A stretch of 64,000 nucleotides of DNA, from NCBI GenBank assembly GCA_963731205.1, contig CAVSUJ010000001.1, forward strand, positions 806,001-870,000. Reading direction: 5' to 3'. Positions 1 through 8,238 of the stretch are shown piece by piece. The DNA comes from DATAZK01 sp963731205 (GTDB taxonomy: Bacteria; Actinomycetota; Actinomycetes; Frankiales; Frankiaceae). The position numbers and the translations under genes are program-made. The notes beneath the pieces were generated by a model. The model saw only the letters and a program-made list of their open reading frames with translations. It had not been told where the DNA came from and ran no database searches. Position 1 is the first letter of the stretch; each line of letters begins with the position of its first letter.

Positions 1-1
1 C

Positions 2-268
2 GGCCGGCTGGTCGCGGCAGCCGGCTGGCGGCTCGTCGCCTGCACGACCGCGGGTCGCCGGCTCTACGTCGATGACCTCGTCACCGACCCCGCCGTGCGC
101 TCCGCCGGCCACGGTCACCTGCTCCTCGGCGAGCTCGAACGGCGCGCCCGCGAAGCAGGCTGCCGCATCCTGGACCTCGACTCCGGCGTCCACCGCGGTG
201 ATGCGCACCGCTTCTACTTCCGCGAGCGGATGACGATCACCTCGTACCACTTCATGCGGGTGCTGTGA
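2..268 (+). CDS. GNAT-family N-acetyltransferase, C-terminal fragment
   Basis: This is the 3' part of a gene cut by the left edge; only about 88 codons are seen before the TGA. The frame gives a GNAT core: a beta-strand ending LYVDDLVTDP, then the acetyl-CoA pyrophosphate-binding loop VRSAGHGHLLL (motif A, R-x-x-G-x-G/A type), then an LDLDSG strand and a FYFRERM segment near the end. GNAT enzymes move an acetyl group from acetyl-CoA to an amine; the substrate cannot be read from this fragment. It converges on pheT with only 18 bases between the two stop codons. Confidence 0.75.
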   Translation, partial: GRLVAAAGWRLVACTTAGRRLYVDDLVTDPAVRSAGHGHLLLGELERRAREAGCRILDLDSGVHRGDAHRFYFRERMTITSYHFMRVL

Positions 269-286
269 GCTCACGGGATCTGAGGC

Positions 287-2768
287 TCACGCGCGCTGCC
301 GTACCCCCGTCCGGTTGGACGCTTCGGCCACTGCCGCGTCGCGTAACGCGTTGACCTCGTCCGCGGTGAGGGTGCGCCCCGCACGCCAGCGCAGCCGGTA
401 AGCGAGCGAGCGCTGACCGTCCGGCGTGGTGAAGTCGTCGAACAATCGCAGCGTTTCCAGCTCGGCCCCCGCGCCGGCGCGCAAAGCAGCCTCGACGGCC
501 GACGCGCTGATACCGGCGGGCACCAGCAGCGCGACGTCACGGTCAGCCGCGGGATACGGCGAAAGTGCAGGCAACACCGGAGGCGGCTCGGAGACGGCGA
601 TGAGGGCACCGAGGTCGAGTTCCAGGGCGCAGGCCCGCGGCGGAAGCTCGGCGTCGGCGACCACGCGCGGATGCAACTCCCCGGCGTGGCCGATGACGCG
701 CGGACCCTCTGGAGTCTGCACCGAAAGGGACGCGCAACGGCCCGGATGCCAGGGTGGCAAGGCGGCCGCAGCCACCTCCAGACTCGCCCCGACGGCCCGG
801 GCGATGACCTGCGCCGCAGATACGGCGTCAGCCCAATCCGCCGGGCGCCCCGGCTGCAGCGGTCCGGCGCTCATCCGCTGGCCGGTGAGCACCGCGCCGA
901 TATGGGTCGGCTGGTGCGGCAGGGTCGCCTCGAGCGCGAGCAGCTCCTCGGGGGTCGGCCGCCGGTCGACCGGCGGGATCGCCGCTGCCTCCTGCGTCCC
1001 CCGCGAGTAAGAACACCGTGCCCGTCTCGAAAAGTGCGACGTCGGCATTGCCCCGGCTGACGTTGCGGGCCGCCGCGGCCAGCAACCCCGGCAGCAGCGA
1101 GGTCCGCAGGTACGCCTCATCATCGGACAGCGGATTGGCGACGCGCACCGCCGCGCGGCGTGGGTCGCCCGCCTCCAGCCCCAGCCGATCCGCGACATCC
1201 GCGGCGACGAACGGCAGCAGCAGCACTTCGCCGTAACCCGCATCAGACACCGCAGCCGTCACGCGCCGCCGGGCCCGCTGCCCAGCGGTCAGACCGCGGC
1301 CGGCGGGCGCGCGCGGGAGCGTGACCGGAATCGTCCGGTAACCCTCGAGCCGCAGCACTTCTTCGACGAGATCGGCAGCGCGCGTGAGGTCCGGACGCCA
1401 CGACGGCGGCTGCACGATGAGCGGATCGTCACCGCTGACGGTGCAGCCGACCTGGGTCAGGCGTTGCTTGATCACCTGCACCGGATACACCCGGCCGCCG
1501 AGCCGGTCACACTCCCCCGCGGGCAGCGTGACCGGCGCCAGCTGAAGGGGCGTGCCCACCTCGGTGAGATGCACCGACTCGGATGCGGCATCGCCCAGCA
1601 GCATCCGGGCGGCAAGCTCGGCCCCGTAGCGGGCGAGCTCCGGATCGACCCCGCGCTCGAAACGGCGCGAGGCCTCGGACATCAGGCCATGTCGGCGCGA
1701 GGTGCGGGCGATCAGCGTCGCATCGAAATGGGCCGACTCCAGGGCCACTTCCCTTGTGCTGCTGGAGATCTCGGTACGCGCCCCACCCATCACACCGGCG
1801 AGCGCGACGGGTCCGAGATCGTCGGCAATGACGAGGTCTTCGGTCGACAGCACGCGGTCGACACCGTCGAGCGTCTCGAGCCGCTCCCCCGCCGCCGCCC
1901 GCCGCACGACGACCGCGCCCTGCAGCTTGGCCGCATCGAACGCATGCAACGGCTGACCGATCCCGAGCAGCACGAGGTTGGTGACGTCGACGATGCGGGA
2001 GATGGGTCGCATCCCCGCCGCGATCAGCCGCGCCTGGTCGGCAAGCGCCGAGACTCCCGCAGTGGCCTTGGTGACCAGCGCCTGGCCGGCCAGCCGCCGC
2101 AGCACGTAATGACTGCAACCATGAACATCCTCGATGCGGACCTCGCCGGCGCTCCCGACCGGCGACGGGAGCGCGACATCCGCCGGGTCGCGGAACTCCA
2201 GGCCGAACGCCGTCGCCAGTTCCCGCGCGAGCCCGCGGTGGGTCAGGGCATAGCCCCGGTCGCTCGTCACCTCGATGTCGAGCACCGCATCGGGCCAGCC
2301 GACCAACGCCTGCACGTCGGCGCCGAGCGGCGTGTCGGCTGCAAGCACCATGATCCCGCGATGGTCGTCACCGAGCCCGAGCTCACGCGCCGAACAGATC
2401 ATCCCGTCCGAGACGCGTCCATACGTCTCCCGCGCGCCGATCGCGAAGCCGCCCGGCAGCACCGCTCCGGGCAACGCCACCGGCACCCGGTCACCGACAG
2501 CAAAATTCGTTGCGCCGCACACAATCCCGCGGATCGGGCCGTCCTCGGAGACGCGCACCTCGACGAAGCGGATCGGCTTCTTGAACTCCGTCAGCTCCTC
2601 GATGGTCACGACCTCGCCGACGACCACCCCCTCGAAACCGCGGTCACCGAGGCCGAGAATCTCGACGCTCTCGACCTTCAATCCGGCTTCGGTGAGCGCG
2701 TCAGCACACGCATGGGCATCCGGCAGTCCGGGGACGAGCTCGCGTAGCCAGGAATGAACCGCGCGCAT
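287..2768 (-). CDS. pheT: Phenylalanine--tRNA ligase beta subunit, interrupted by one frameshift
   Basis: Beta chain of the alpha2-beta2 PheRS that charges tRNA-Phe in the cytoplasm. The N-terminal frame (from 2768 to about 1000) carries the tRNA-binding/EMAP-like domain, the B3/B4 editing region and the B5 domain. The C-terminal frame (about 1000 to 287) carries the rest of the catalytic-like domain and the FDX-ACB anticodon-binding domain, ending FDDFTTPDGQRSLAYRL. The two frames join at a run of five G on the coding strand (998-1002). Removing one G gives a continuous protein of about 826 aa, the normal length, reading TGTVFLLAG-TQEAAAIPPVDRRPT. The ATG overlaps the pheS stop by one base (TAATG), so the two are translationally coupled. 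Because pheT is essential, a sequencing error is more likely than a real knockout. Confidence 0.9.
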
Positions 2769-3886
2769 TACAGGACCCTCCCGCCGGCGAAGGGACTCCC
2801 GAAGCGCACGTCGCCGTCGAGCAGGATCCGCATGTCCGACAGCCCGTGCAACGCCATGACGGTGCGCTCGAGGCCCATGCCGAAGGCGAACCCGGTGTAG
2901 CGCTGCGGGTCGATGCCGCAGGCGGTCAGCACGGCAGGATCGACCATGCCGCAGCCGCCCCATTCGAGCCAGCCCTCACCGCCGCAGATCCGGCAGTGCG
3001 GATCGGGTGGTTCGCCGCCGCAGCCGAAACACTGCAGGTCGATCTCGGCCGACGGTTCGGTGAAGGGAAAGAAGTGGGGACGCAGCCGGGTGCGCAGCGG
3101 TGCTTTCGACGCGTGGAGGTTCTCCCCGCCGAACATCGCTGCGGCGAACGCGTCGAGCGTGCCGCGCAGATCACCCATCGTCAGGCCGTCGTCGACCGCG
3201 AGCCCCTCGAGTTGGGTGAAGACCGGCAAGTGCGTGGCGTCGATGGTGTCGGCGCGAAAGACCCGCCCGGGGCAGACGACGTAGAGCGGCAGGTCACGCT
3301 CGAGCATCGCCCGCACCTGAACCGGCGAGGTCTGGGTGCGCAACACCACCTGCGACGAGGTGGGTTGCAGGTACAACGTGTCCTGCAGCTCGCGTGACGG
3401 GTGATCCGGCGGGGTGTTGAGCGCGTCGAAGTTGAACCAGCCGTGCTCGGCCTCCGGACCCTCGGCCACCTCGTAGCCCATGGCCGTGAAGACATCGACC
3501 ACGCGGTCGACGACGAGCGAGAGCGGATGGCGGCTGCCGATGGGTGAGCGGGCCGGCGGCACCGTCACGTCGACGGCCTCCTCGACCAGCACGCGGGCAT
3601 CGCGCTCGGCATTGAGCTCGGCCGAGCGTCGCTCGAATGCCTCGTTGATGTCGGACGTGAGGGCGTTCAGCCGCTTGCCGGGCTCCGCACGCTCCGGCCC
3701 GGGAAGCGAACCGAGAGAGCGTCGAGCGAGGCTGAGCGCGGCGCCGCGGCCACTGACGTGAGTGGTGCGCACCTCCGCCAGAGCGTCGAGATCGGCGGCC
3801 GCGTTGATCGCGGCGATCGCGTCGCCGCGCAACGCGTCGAGGGCAGGCTGGGAAAGATCCTGCGGCGCTTCGCCGGAGGGTGACAT
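2768..3886 (-). CDS. pheS: Phenylalanine--tRNA ligase alpha subunit
   Basis: Catalytic alpha subunit of PheRS (372 aa), a class II synthetase that makes Phe-tRNA-Phe. The N-terminal 90 residues form the coiled-coil tRNA-binding arm. Class II motif 2 is in the RVFRAD region and motif 3 is GFAFGMGLERTVMALHG near the C terminus. A Cys-rich insertion (CFGCGG...CRICGG...GGCGMV, about residues 285-320) is longer than the usual actinobacterial form but in the expected place. The ATG start lies on the expected N-terminal boundary. It is the first gene of pheS-pheT, with a 75-base gap to the histidine kinase gene upstream. Confidence 0.96.
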   Translation of the reverse strand: MSPSGEAPQDLSQPALDALRGDAIAAINAAADLDALAEVRTTHVSGRGAALSLARRSLGSLPGPERAEPGKRLNALTSDINEAFERRSAELNAERDARVLVEEAVDVTVPPARSPIGSRHPLSLVVDRVVDVFTAMGYEVAEGPEAEHGWFNFDALNTPPDHPSRELQDTLYLQPTSSQVVLRTQTSPVQVRAMLERDLPLYVVCPGRVFRADTIDATHLPVFTQLEGLAVDDGLTMGDLRGTLDAFAAAMFGGENLHASKAPLRTRLRPHFFPFTEPSAEIDLQCFGCGGEPPDPHCRICGGEGWLEWGGCGMVDPAVLTACGIDPQRYTGFAFGMGLERTVMALHGLSDMRILLDGDVRFGSPFAGGRVL

Positions 3887-3961
3887 GGGTGGTCCTCAGA
3901 ATTTCTTGCGAGTCGGGGTCTCGAGAGTCGGAGTGGAAGATCGGTGGGCCCGCCGGCTCCC

Positions 3962-5122
3962 TCAGGCGTACGTCGGGGTGCCGGCAGGCAACGTAAATCG
4001 AAACTCCGCTCCTCCGGCTTCGCTGCGGCCGGCCGCGATGGTGCCGCCGTGTGCTTCGACGATGCCTTTCGCGATGAAAAGCCCGAGGCCGGTACCGCCC
4101 CGGCGGGCACCGCCGCGCCAGAACTTGGTGAACACCCGCGCCACCGTCTCCTCCGGAATCCCGTCGCCTTCGTCGGCGACAGTAATCACCGCTCCGGGCT
4201 CGGGCAGCTCGATCGGCTCCACTCGCACGGTGACGGTGCCGTCGCCATGGCGCAACGCGTTTTCCACCAGGTTGTGCAACACCTGATCAAGCTTGTCAGG
4301 ATCGACCCACATCTCGGGCAGCGGCTCGTCGGCGAAGACCCGGAAGCGGTCTTCGTTCTCCCCGGCGGCGACCGAGCCGGCGATCACCCGGCGTACGGCC
4401 GTCGGGACATCGACCACTTGCAGCCGCAGCTCCAGCCGTCCGGCATCGATGCGGGAGACGTCGAGCAGCTCCGACAGCAGCCGGGTGACGCGGTCGGCAT
4501 CGGCGTTGACCGTGGCGAGCATCAGCAGCTTCTGCTCGTCGCTGAAGCGGTCCCACTTGGCAAGAAGCGTGGCGGTGAAACCCTTCACGCTCGTCAGCGG
4601 CGAACGCAGCTCGTGAGCCACCGTGCTCACCAGATCAGCGCGGCTGCGTTCGAGACGCTCGCGTGATTCGGTGCCCCGCAACGCGACGACCACCCGCTGG
4701 ACGACGCCACCGGAGCGCACGTAACGCGCGGTCGCCAGCAGCTCGTACTCCACCTGACCGGTCACCAGCAGCAGGCGGCGCTCGGGCTGGCGCTGCACTC
4801 CCGGCAGGCGCAGGAGCGGGGCCGAGCACTCCCACCAGTCATTGCCGCGCTCGTCGAGCAGGGTGACGAGATCCGACAGCCGCTGGCCTTGCACGTCAGC
4901 GAATTCACCCTTGACCTGCAGCAGCAGCAAAGCCGCCGCGTTGGCCAGGCGCACCGAGCCGTCGGGCCCGAGGACGAGGAGGCCGTCAGGAAGCTCTTCG
5001 CTGAAGGCGACCTCCGCGTCGAAGCCCACCAGGGCTGACGGATCGACGAACTCGTCGCCGGCACGCCGACGCTCGGAAAGGCGGGAACGCGAGGGCGCCA
5101 TACGGCGGCGGTCGACGCTCAT
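3962..5122 (-). CDS. Orphan cytosolic sensor histidine kinase (PAS-HisKA-HATPase)
   Basis: A 386-aa kinase with a PAS-like sensor region at about residues 35-150. The HisKA helix has the phospho-acceptor His170 in AHELRSPLTSVKGF. The HATPase domain has the N box (HNLVENALRHG, about 283-293), G1 (ADEGDGIPE, about 318) and G2 (GTGLGLFIAKG, about 348). There is no signal peptide or membrane segment, so it should sense an intracellular signal through the PAS domain. No response regulator lies beside it, so its partner is unknown. The gene sits between pheS and a SpoU methylase; a perfect 13-bp tandem repeat lies just upstream of the start. Family is certain; signal and target are not. Confidence 0.9.
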   Translation of the reverse strand: MSVDRRRMAPSRSRLSERRRAGDEFVDPSALVGFDAEVAFSEELPDGLLVLGPDGSVRLANAAALLLLQVKGEFADVQGQRLSDLVTLLDERGNDWWECSAPLLRLPGVQRQPERRLLLVTGQVEYELLATARYVRSGGVVQRVVVALRGTESRERLERSRADLVSTVAHELRSPLTSVKGFTATLLAKWDRFSDEQKLLMLATVNADADRVTRLLSELLDVSRIDAGRLELRLQVVDVPTAVRRVIAGSVAAGENEDRFRVFADEPLPEMWVDPDKLDQVLHNLVENALRHGDGTVTVRVEPIELPEPGAVITVADEGDGIPEETVARVFTKFWRGGARRGGTGLGLFIAKGIVEAHGGTIAAGRSEAGGAEFRFTLPAGTPTYA

Positions 5123-5174
5123 GCGCGCAACCTCCTCCGCCCATCCCCCCGCCGTCAGCGACGGCGACCACCGT

Positions 5175-5200
5175 GTGCTCTTACGTGGTGCTCTTACGTG
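5175..5200. repeat. Perfect 13-bp tandem repeat upstream of the histidine kinase gene
   Basis: GTGCTCTTACGTG occurs twice back to back (5175-5187 and 5188-5200) in the 79-base gap between the SpoU methylase stop and the kinase start at 5122. On the coding strand it reads CACGTAAGAGCAC twice. The position, 50-80 bases before the kinase start, would suit a regulator site or a small duplication; nothing else supports either. Confidence 0.6.
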
Positions 5201-5201
5201 T

Positions 5202-5981
5202 CTACCTGGCCGCGCGAGCGGATTCGTAGAGGCACACGGCCGCAGCCGCCGCGAGGTTCAGCGATTCCGCTCGACCGTACACCGGCACCCGCAGTGAAAT
5301 ATCCGTCGAACGCACCTGCAAACGGGACAATCCGTGGGCCTCGTTTCCGAAGGTCCAGGCATGATCACCGGCGAGAGCGCGCTGCGCCTCGGGGTCGTGC
5401 AGATCGTGCTCGGCGTGGACGTCGGCGGCGACGATCGTGCATCCCGCTTCGCGTAGCGCGGCGACGGTCTCCTCCAGGCTCACCGCGTCGACGATCGGCA
5501 GGTGCAGCAGGCTTCCGGCGGACGCGCGTACACACTTGCCTGACCACGGATCAACGCTGTCACCTGCGAAGACGACGCAGTCCGCGCCCGCGGCATCGGC
5601 CGTACGGACGACCGTGCCGGCGTTACCGGGATCGCGGGCTTCGACCAGCACGACGACCAGCCGATGGCCGGGCCGGCCTGCGGGCGCTGCCAGCGCCTCA
5701 CTCAGGCCGACACTCGGCAGGTCGGCGACGGCGACGATCCCCTGCGGCGTGACGGTCTCGGACAGGGCTGCGGCGGCGTCATCGGCGAGCAGATGTACGG
5801 GTGAGCCGGCGGGCAGCCGGCTGATCATCTCGGCATGGCGCTGAGCTGCCGCCGGGGTCGCGAACAGCTCGCGTACGACCCCGGCGTCGATCGCCGCGCT
5901 CACCGCGGAAGGCCCCTCGAGCAGCACCAGCCCGCGCTCGCGGCGACCGCTTCGGCGAAGCAGCTTGCGAGCAGCAGCCAC
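5202..5981 (-). CDS. SpoU/TrmH-family RNA 2'-O-methyltransferase
   Basis: A 259-aa SPOUT methyltransferase. An N-terminal substrate-binding domain (LVLLEGPSAV at about 20) is followed by the knotted SAM-binding domain with motif 1 ARDPGNAGTVVRTADAAGAD (about 113-132), motif 2 FGNEAHGLS and motif 3 RVPVYGRAESLNLAAAAAV. It is the usual neighbour of rplT/rpmI/infC in actinobacteria and probably methylates 23S rRNA; the exact nucleotide is not known. The GTG at 5981 is the best start codon, but the frame stays open upstream to the rplT stop and homologues carry a short extra basic N-terminus (here SGRV), so an upstream CTG start is possible. Confidence 0.88.
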   Translation of the reverse strand: MAAARKLLRRSGRRERGLVLLEGPSAVSAAIDAGVVRELFATPAAAQRHAEMISRLPAGSPVHLLADDAAAALSETVTPQGIVAVADLPSVGLSEALAAPAGRPGHRLVVVLVEARDPGNAGTVVRTADAAGADCVVFAGDSVDPWSGKCVRASAGSLLHLPIVDAVSLEETVAALREAGCTIVAADVHAEHDLHDPEAQRALAGDHAWTFGNEAHGLSRLQVRSTDISLRVPVYGRAESLNLAAAAAVCLYESARAAR

Positions 5982-6049
5982 CCGCCCGCTGCGGACGCCG
6001 AGCAGCGCCGGCGAGCCTGGTTGGGTGAGTGCCGTCAGCGCCGTCAGAC

Positions 6050-6436
6050 CTAGGCCGCCGGAGCTGCCTGACCGCGGTCGGCCGGCAGCGCCTCGCGGGC
6101 GACGGCGACGAGCGCGCGGAAAGCGTCAGGATCGGTGACCGCCAGATCGGCGAGCACCTTGCGGTCGACCTCGACCTCGGCAGCCTTCAGACCCTGGATG
6201 AACCGGTTGTAGGTCATCCCCTCGGCGCGAGCGGCGGCGTTGATCCGGGTGATCCAGAGCTGGCGGAAGTCACCCTTCTTCGCCCGCCTGTCGCGGTAGG
6301 AGTAGGTGAGCGAGTGCAGCATCTGCTCTTTCGCTTTGCGATAGAGCCTCGAGCGCTGTCCCCGGTAACCGCTGGCCTGGTCGAGTATTTCGCGACGCTT
6401 CTTCTGGGCGTTGACCGCCCGCTTCACGCGTGCCAT
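6050..6436 (-). CDS. rplT: 50S ribosomal protein L20
   Basis: L20 (128 aa), an early-assembly 23S rRNA-binding protein. The start MARVKRAVNAQKKRR and the core RGQRSRLYRKAKEQ, YRDRRAKKGDFRQLWI and NAAARAEGMTYNRF are diagnostic. The C terminus has a short Ala-rich tail. It is last in infC-rpmI-rplT; in other bacteria L20 represses this operon through the leader, though a specific L20 site was not identified here. Confidence 0.98.
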   Translation of the reverse strand: MARVKRAVNAQKKRREILDQASGYRGQRSRLYRKAKEQMLHSLTYSYRDRRAKKGDFRQLWITRINAAARAEGMTYNRFIQGLKAAEVEVDRKVLADLAVTDPDAFRALVAVAREALPADRGQAAPAA

Positions 6437-6525
6437 TTGAAGCTAACTCCTCATCAGTGGATCGCGGACGCCCGTGGGCGTCCAAGTAGATCGCGCTCGT
6501 ATGCGCTCGGGACGGTGGGGATCGG

Positions 6526-6720
6526 TCAGCGGCCGAGCAGCTTCTTGACCTTCTTGGTGTCCGCGGCGGAGAGGGTCACCTCGTTGTAGAGCCGGCGGGT
6601 GCGCGCGCTCGACTTGTGCTCGAGCAGGTGATTGCGGTTGGCGCGGCGACGCATGATCTTTCCGGTGCCGGTGATCCGGAAGCGCTTGCTGGAGCCGCTG
6701 TGCGGCTTCATCTTGGGCAT
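6526..6720 (-). CDS. rpmI: 50S ribosomal protein L35
   Basis: L35 is a 64-aa basic ribosomal protein. MPKMKPHSGSSKRFR at the start and the RRRANRNHLLEHKS core are typical. It lies between infC (48 bases upstream) and rplT (89 bases downstream) in the standard infC-rpmI-rplT operon. Confidence 0.98.
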   Translation of the reverse strand: MPKMKPHSGSSKRFRITGTGKIMRRRANRNHLLEHKSSARTRRLYNEVTLSAADTKKVKKLLGR

Positions 6721-6768
6721 GGAGGGGTGACCTTTCCAGTCCTATCGGTGTGCGGGTGGGGCGGGACC

Positions 6769-7335
6769 CTAACCGGCTACAGGTGTGGGAGCGGGCTCGG
6801 CAGGCGCGGCAACGCGCTGCTGGGGCCGCTTGTGCGGGGCGACGACCATGGTCATGTTGCGGCCGTCCTGCTTGGGGGCGGCCTCGACGAAGCCCAGCTC
6901 CTCGATGTCGGCGGCGAGCCGCTGGAGCAGCCGGAAGCCGAGCTCGGGGCGAGACTGCTCGCGTCCGCGGAACATGATCGTGATCTTCACCTTGTCGCCG
7001 GCCTTCAGAAAGCGCACGACGTGACCCTTCTTGGTCTCGTAGTCGTGCGGATCGATCTTGGGCCGAAGCTTCATTTCCTTGATGACGGTCTGGACCTGGT
7101 TACGCCGGGCCTCGCGTCGCTTCTGATCGGTCTCGTATTTGAACTTGCCGTAGTCCATGAGCTTGCATACCGGCGGCCGCTGGTTAGGGGCGATCTCGAC
7201 GAGATCGAGGTCAGCCTCCTCCGCCAGCCGCAGCGCATCGTTGATGGCGACGATGCCGACCTGCTCTCCTGCGGGCCCCAGGAGGCGGACCTCGGGGACG
7301 CGGATGCGGTCGTTGATACGGGGCTCGACGCTGAT
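6769..7335 (-). CDS. infC: Translation initiation factor IF-3, probable AUC start
   Basis: IF-3 binds the 30S subunit, prevents premature 50S joining and proofreads the start codon. The N domain (RINDRIRVPEVRLLGP, GEQVGIV, LDLVEIAPNQRPPVCK) is joined by a basic linker to the C domain (KEMKLRPKI through RGREQSRPELG). A 16-residue Ala/Pro tail follows. The frame can be opened by GTG at 7341, but the Shine-Dalgarno AAGGAG (7346-7341) abuts and overlaps that codon. An ATC at 7335 lies five bases beyond it, the ideal distance, and gives a protein starting (M)SVEPRINDRIRVPEV, the usual mycobacterial N-terminus. Rare AUU/AUC-type starts are the known device by which IF-3 limits its own synthesis. 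Confidence 0.93.
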   Translation of the reverse strand: MSVEPRINDRIRVPEVRLLGPAGEQVGIVAINDALRLAEEADLDLVEIAPNQRPPVCKLMDYGKFKYETDQKRREARRNQVQTVIKEMKLRPKIDPHDYETKKGHVVRFLKAGDKVKITIMFRGREQSRPELGFRLLQRLAADIEELGFVEAAPKQDGRNMTMVVAPHKRPQQRVAAPAEPAPTPVAG

Positions 7336-7603
7336 GGGCACTCCTTCGGGTCAGGCAACGGCTGCAATAACACCTCTGACCGGCTGAAAAATCCAGCGCC
7401 AGCGGTGGCCGCGAACCCGGGCGCGTGAGCACCCGAACTGCCGACCCGAACCCGGCCGCATCCGTCACGAACTGGTCGATCACGGAGCGAATCGGGTGGG
7501 AGGCGGACCTCCGCTTGGCCCCGGCGCCGGCGAACCGACGCACAGGTGGTCACCATCAAGGTACCGCGCACTTCGATCCGGCGTCGAGACGCACCGGTCA
7601 TGC
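7336..7603 (-). promoter_or_regulatory. infC operon leader region
   Basis: These 268 bases between the SseB-like gene and infC contain no credible gene. On the coding strand, several copies of GGGTTCG and complementary C-rich tracts lie between about 7460 and 7410 and could fold into a structured leader. The infC ribosome-binding site AAGGAG is at 7346-7341. I could not place a convincing -10/-35 pair or a defined L20 binding site. A leader of this length fits known L20/IF-3 feedback, but that is inference. Confidence 0.4.
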
Positions 7604-8228
7604 TCAGGTGAGGCGGATGCCGACCTGGCGCGCGGCCTCACGTCCGGAGGCGGGAAGGGCCAGCACGCCGGTCCCCTCCGGGCACTGCTCCAGCAGCCGC
7701 TGGGCCCAGTCGGCGTCCAGCGTGCCCTCCGGGCAGATGACGGCAACCAGCGGAGCCCGGTCCTGTCCTCCCACCGCATAGACCTCGTGCGGCGCCGCGG
7801 CCTTTCGGGCCTTGCGACTCGGCTTCCACGCCGGCGGCCCGAAGGTGGTGGCCGGCGGCTCCGGGGCCAATTCGTCCGTCCGCAACGTCCACGCGTGAGG
7901 CGCGCCCGGGATCGACGACGACAGCAGCCAGGGACTGCTCGAGCGCGTACGCGATGACCTCCCGGCCGGGGCGGGGCACCGGGCGCGCTTGCGTCGACCA
8001 GGCCGCCAGCGCGTCGAGGCCGGTGAAGGCCGGCAACGCCTGCAGCCCGTCGGCCGACTCCAGCAGCGCAAGGGCCATCTCGCCCTCGCTCGCGTGCTCG
8101 GCGCCAGGAATCGCGATCACCGCCACGAGCAGCCGCGCCGAGGCGAGCGCTTCGAGGATCGCTGCAGAGTCACCGGCCTGCAGCGCCGCAAGGAGCTCCG
8201 GATCCGCCGCCCCGACGTCTGCCGTCAC
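7604..8228 (-). CDS. SseB-family protein, interrupted by one frameshift
   Basis: The N-terminal frame starts at GTG 8228 (MTADVGAADPELLAALQAGD) and reads to AAVVVDPGRA. The matching C-terminal half, APHAWTLRTDELAPEPP through the stop at 7604, is one base out of frame. The join lies in the CCCGGGCGCG stretch at 7901-7910; dropping one G/C restores VVVDPGAPHAW and a protein of about 207 aa. The restored protein resembles SseB N-terminal domains of actinobacteria, often encoded next to infC and of unknown cellular role. Either a sequence error or a recent pseudogene is possible. Confidence 0.72.
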
Positions 8229-8238
8229 CGGACGCGTG

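Noticed and set aside
1464..2747. Long + strand reading frame of 427 codons opposite pheT
   Set aside because: It is antisense to a certain gene, has Arg/His/Gln-rich low-complexity sequence and no ribosome site; such frames are common in GC-rich coding DNA.
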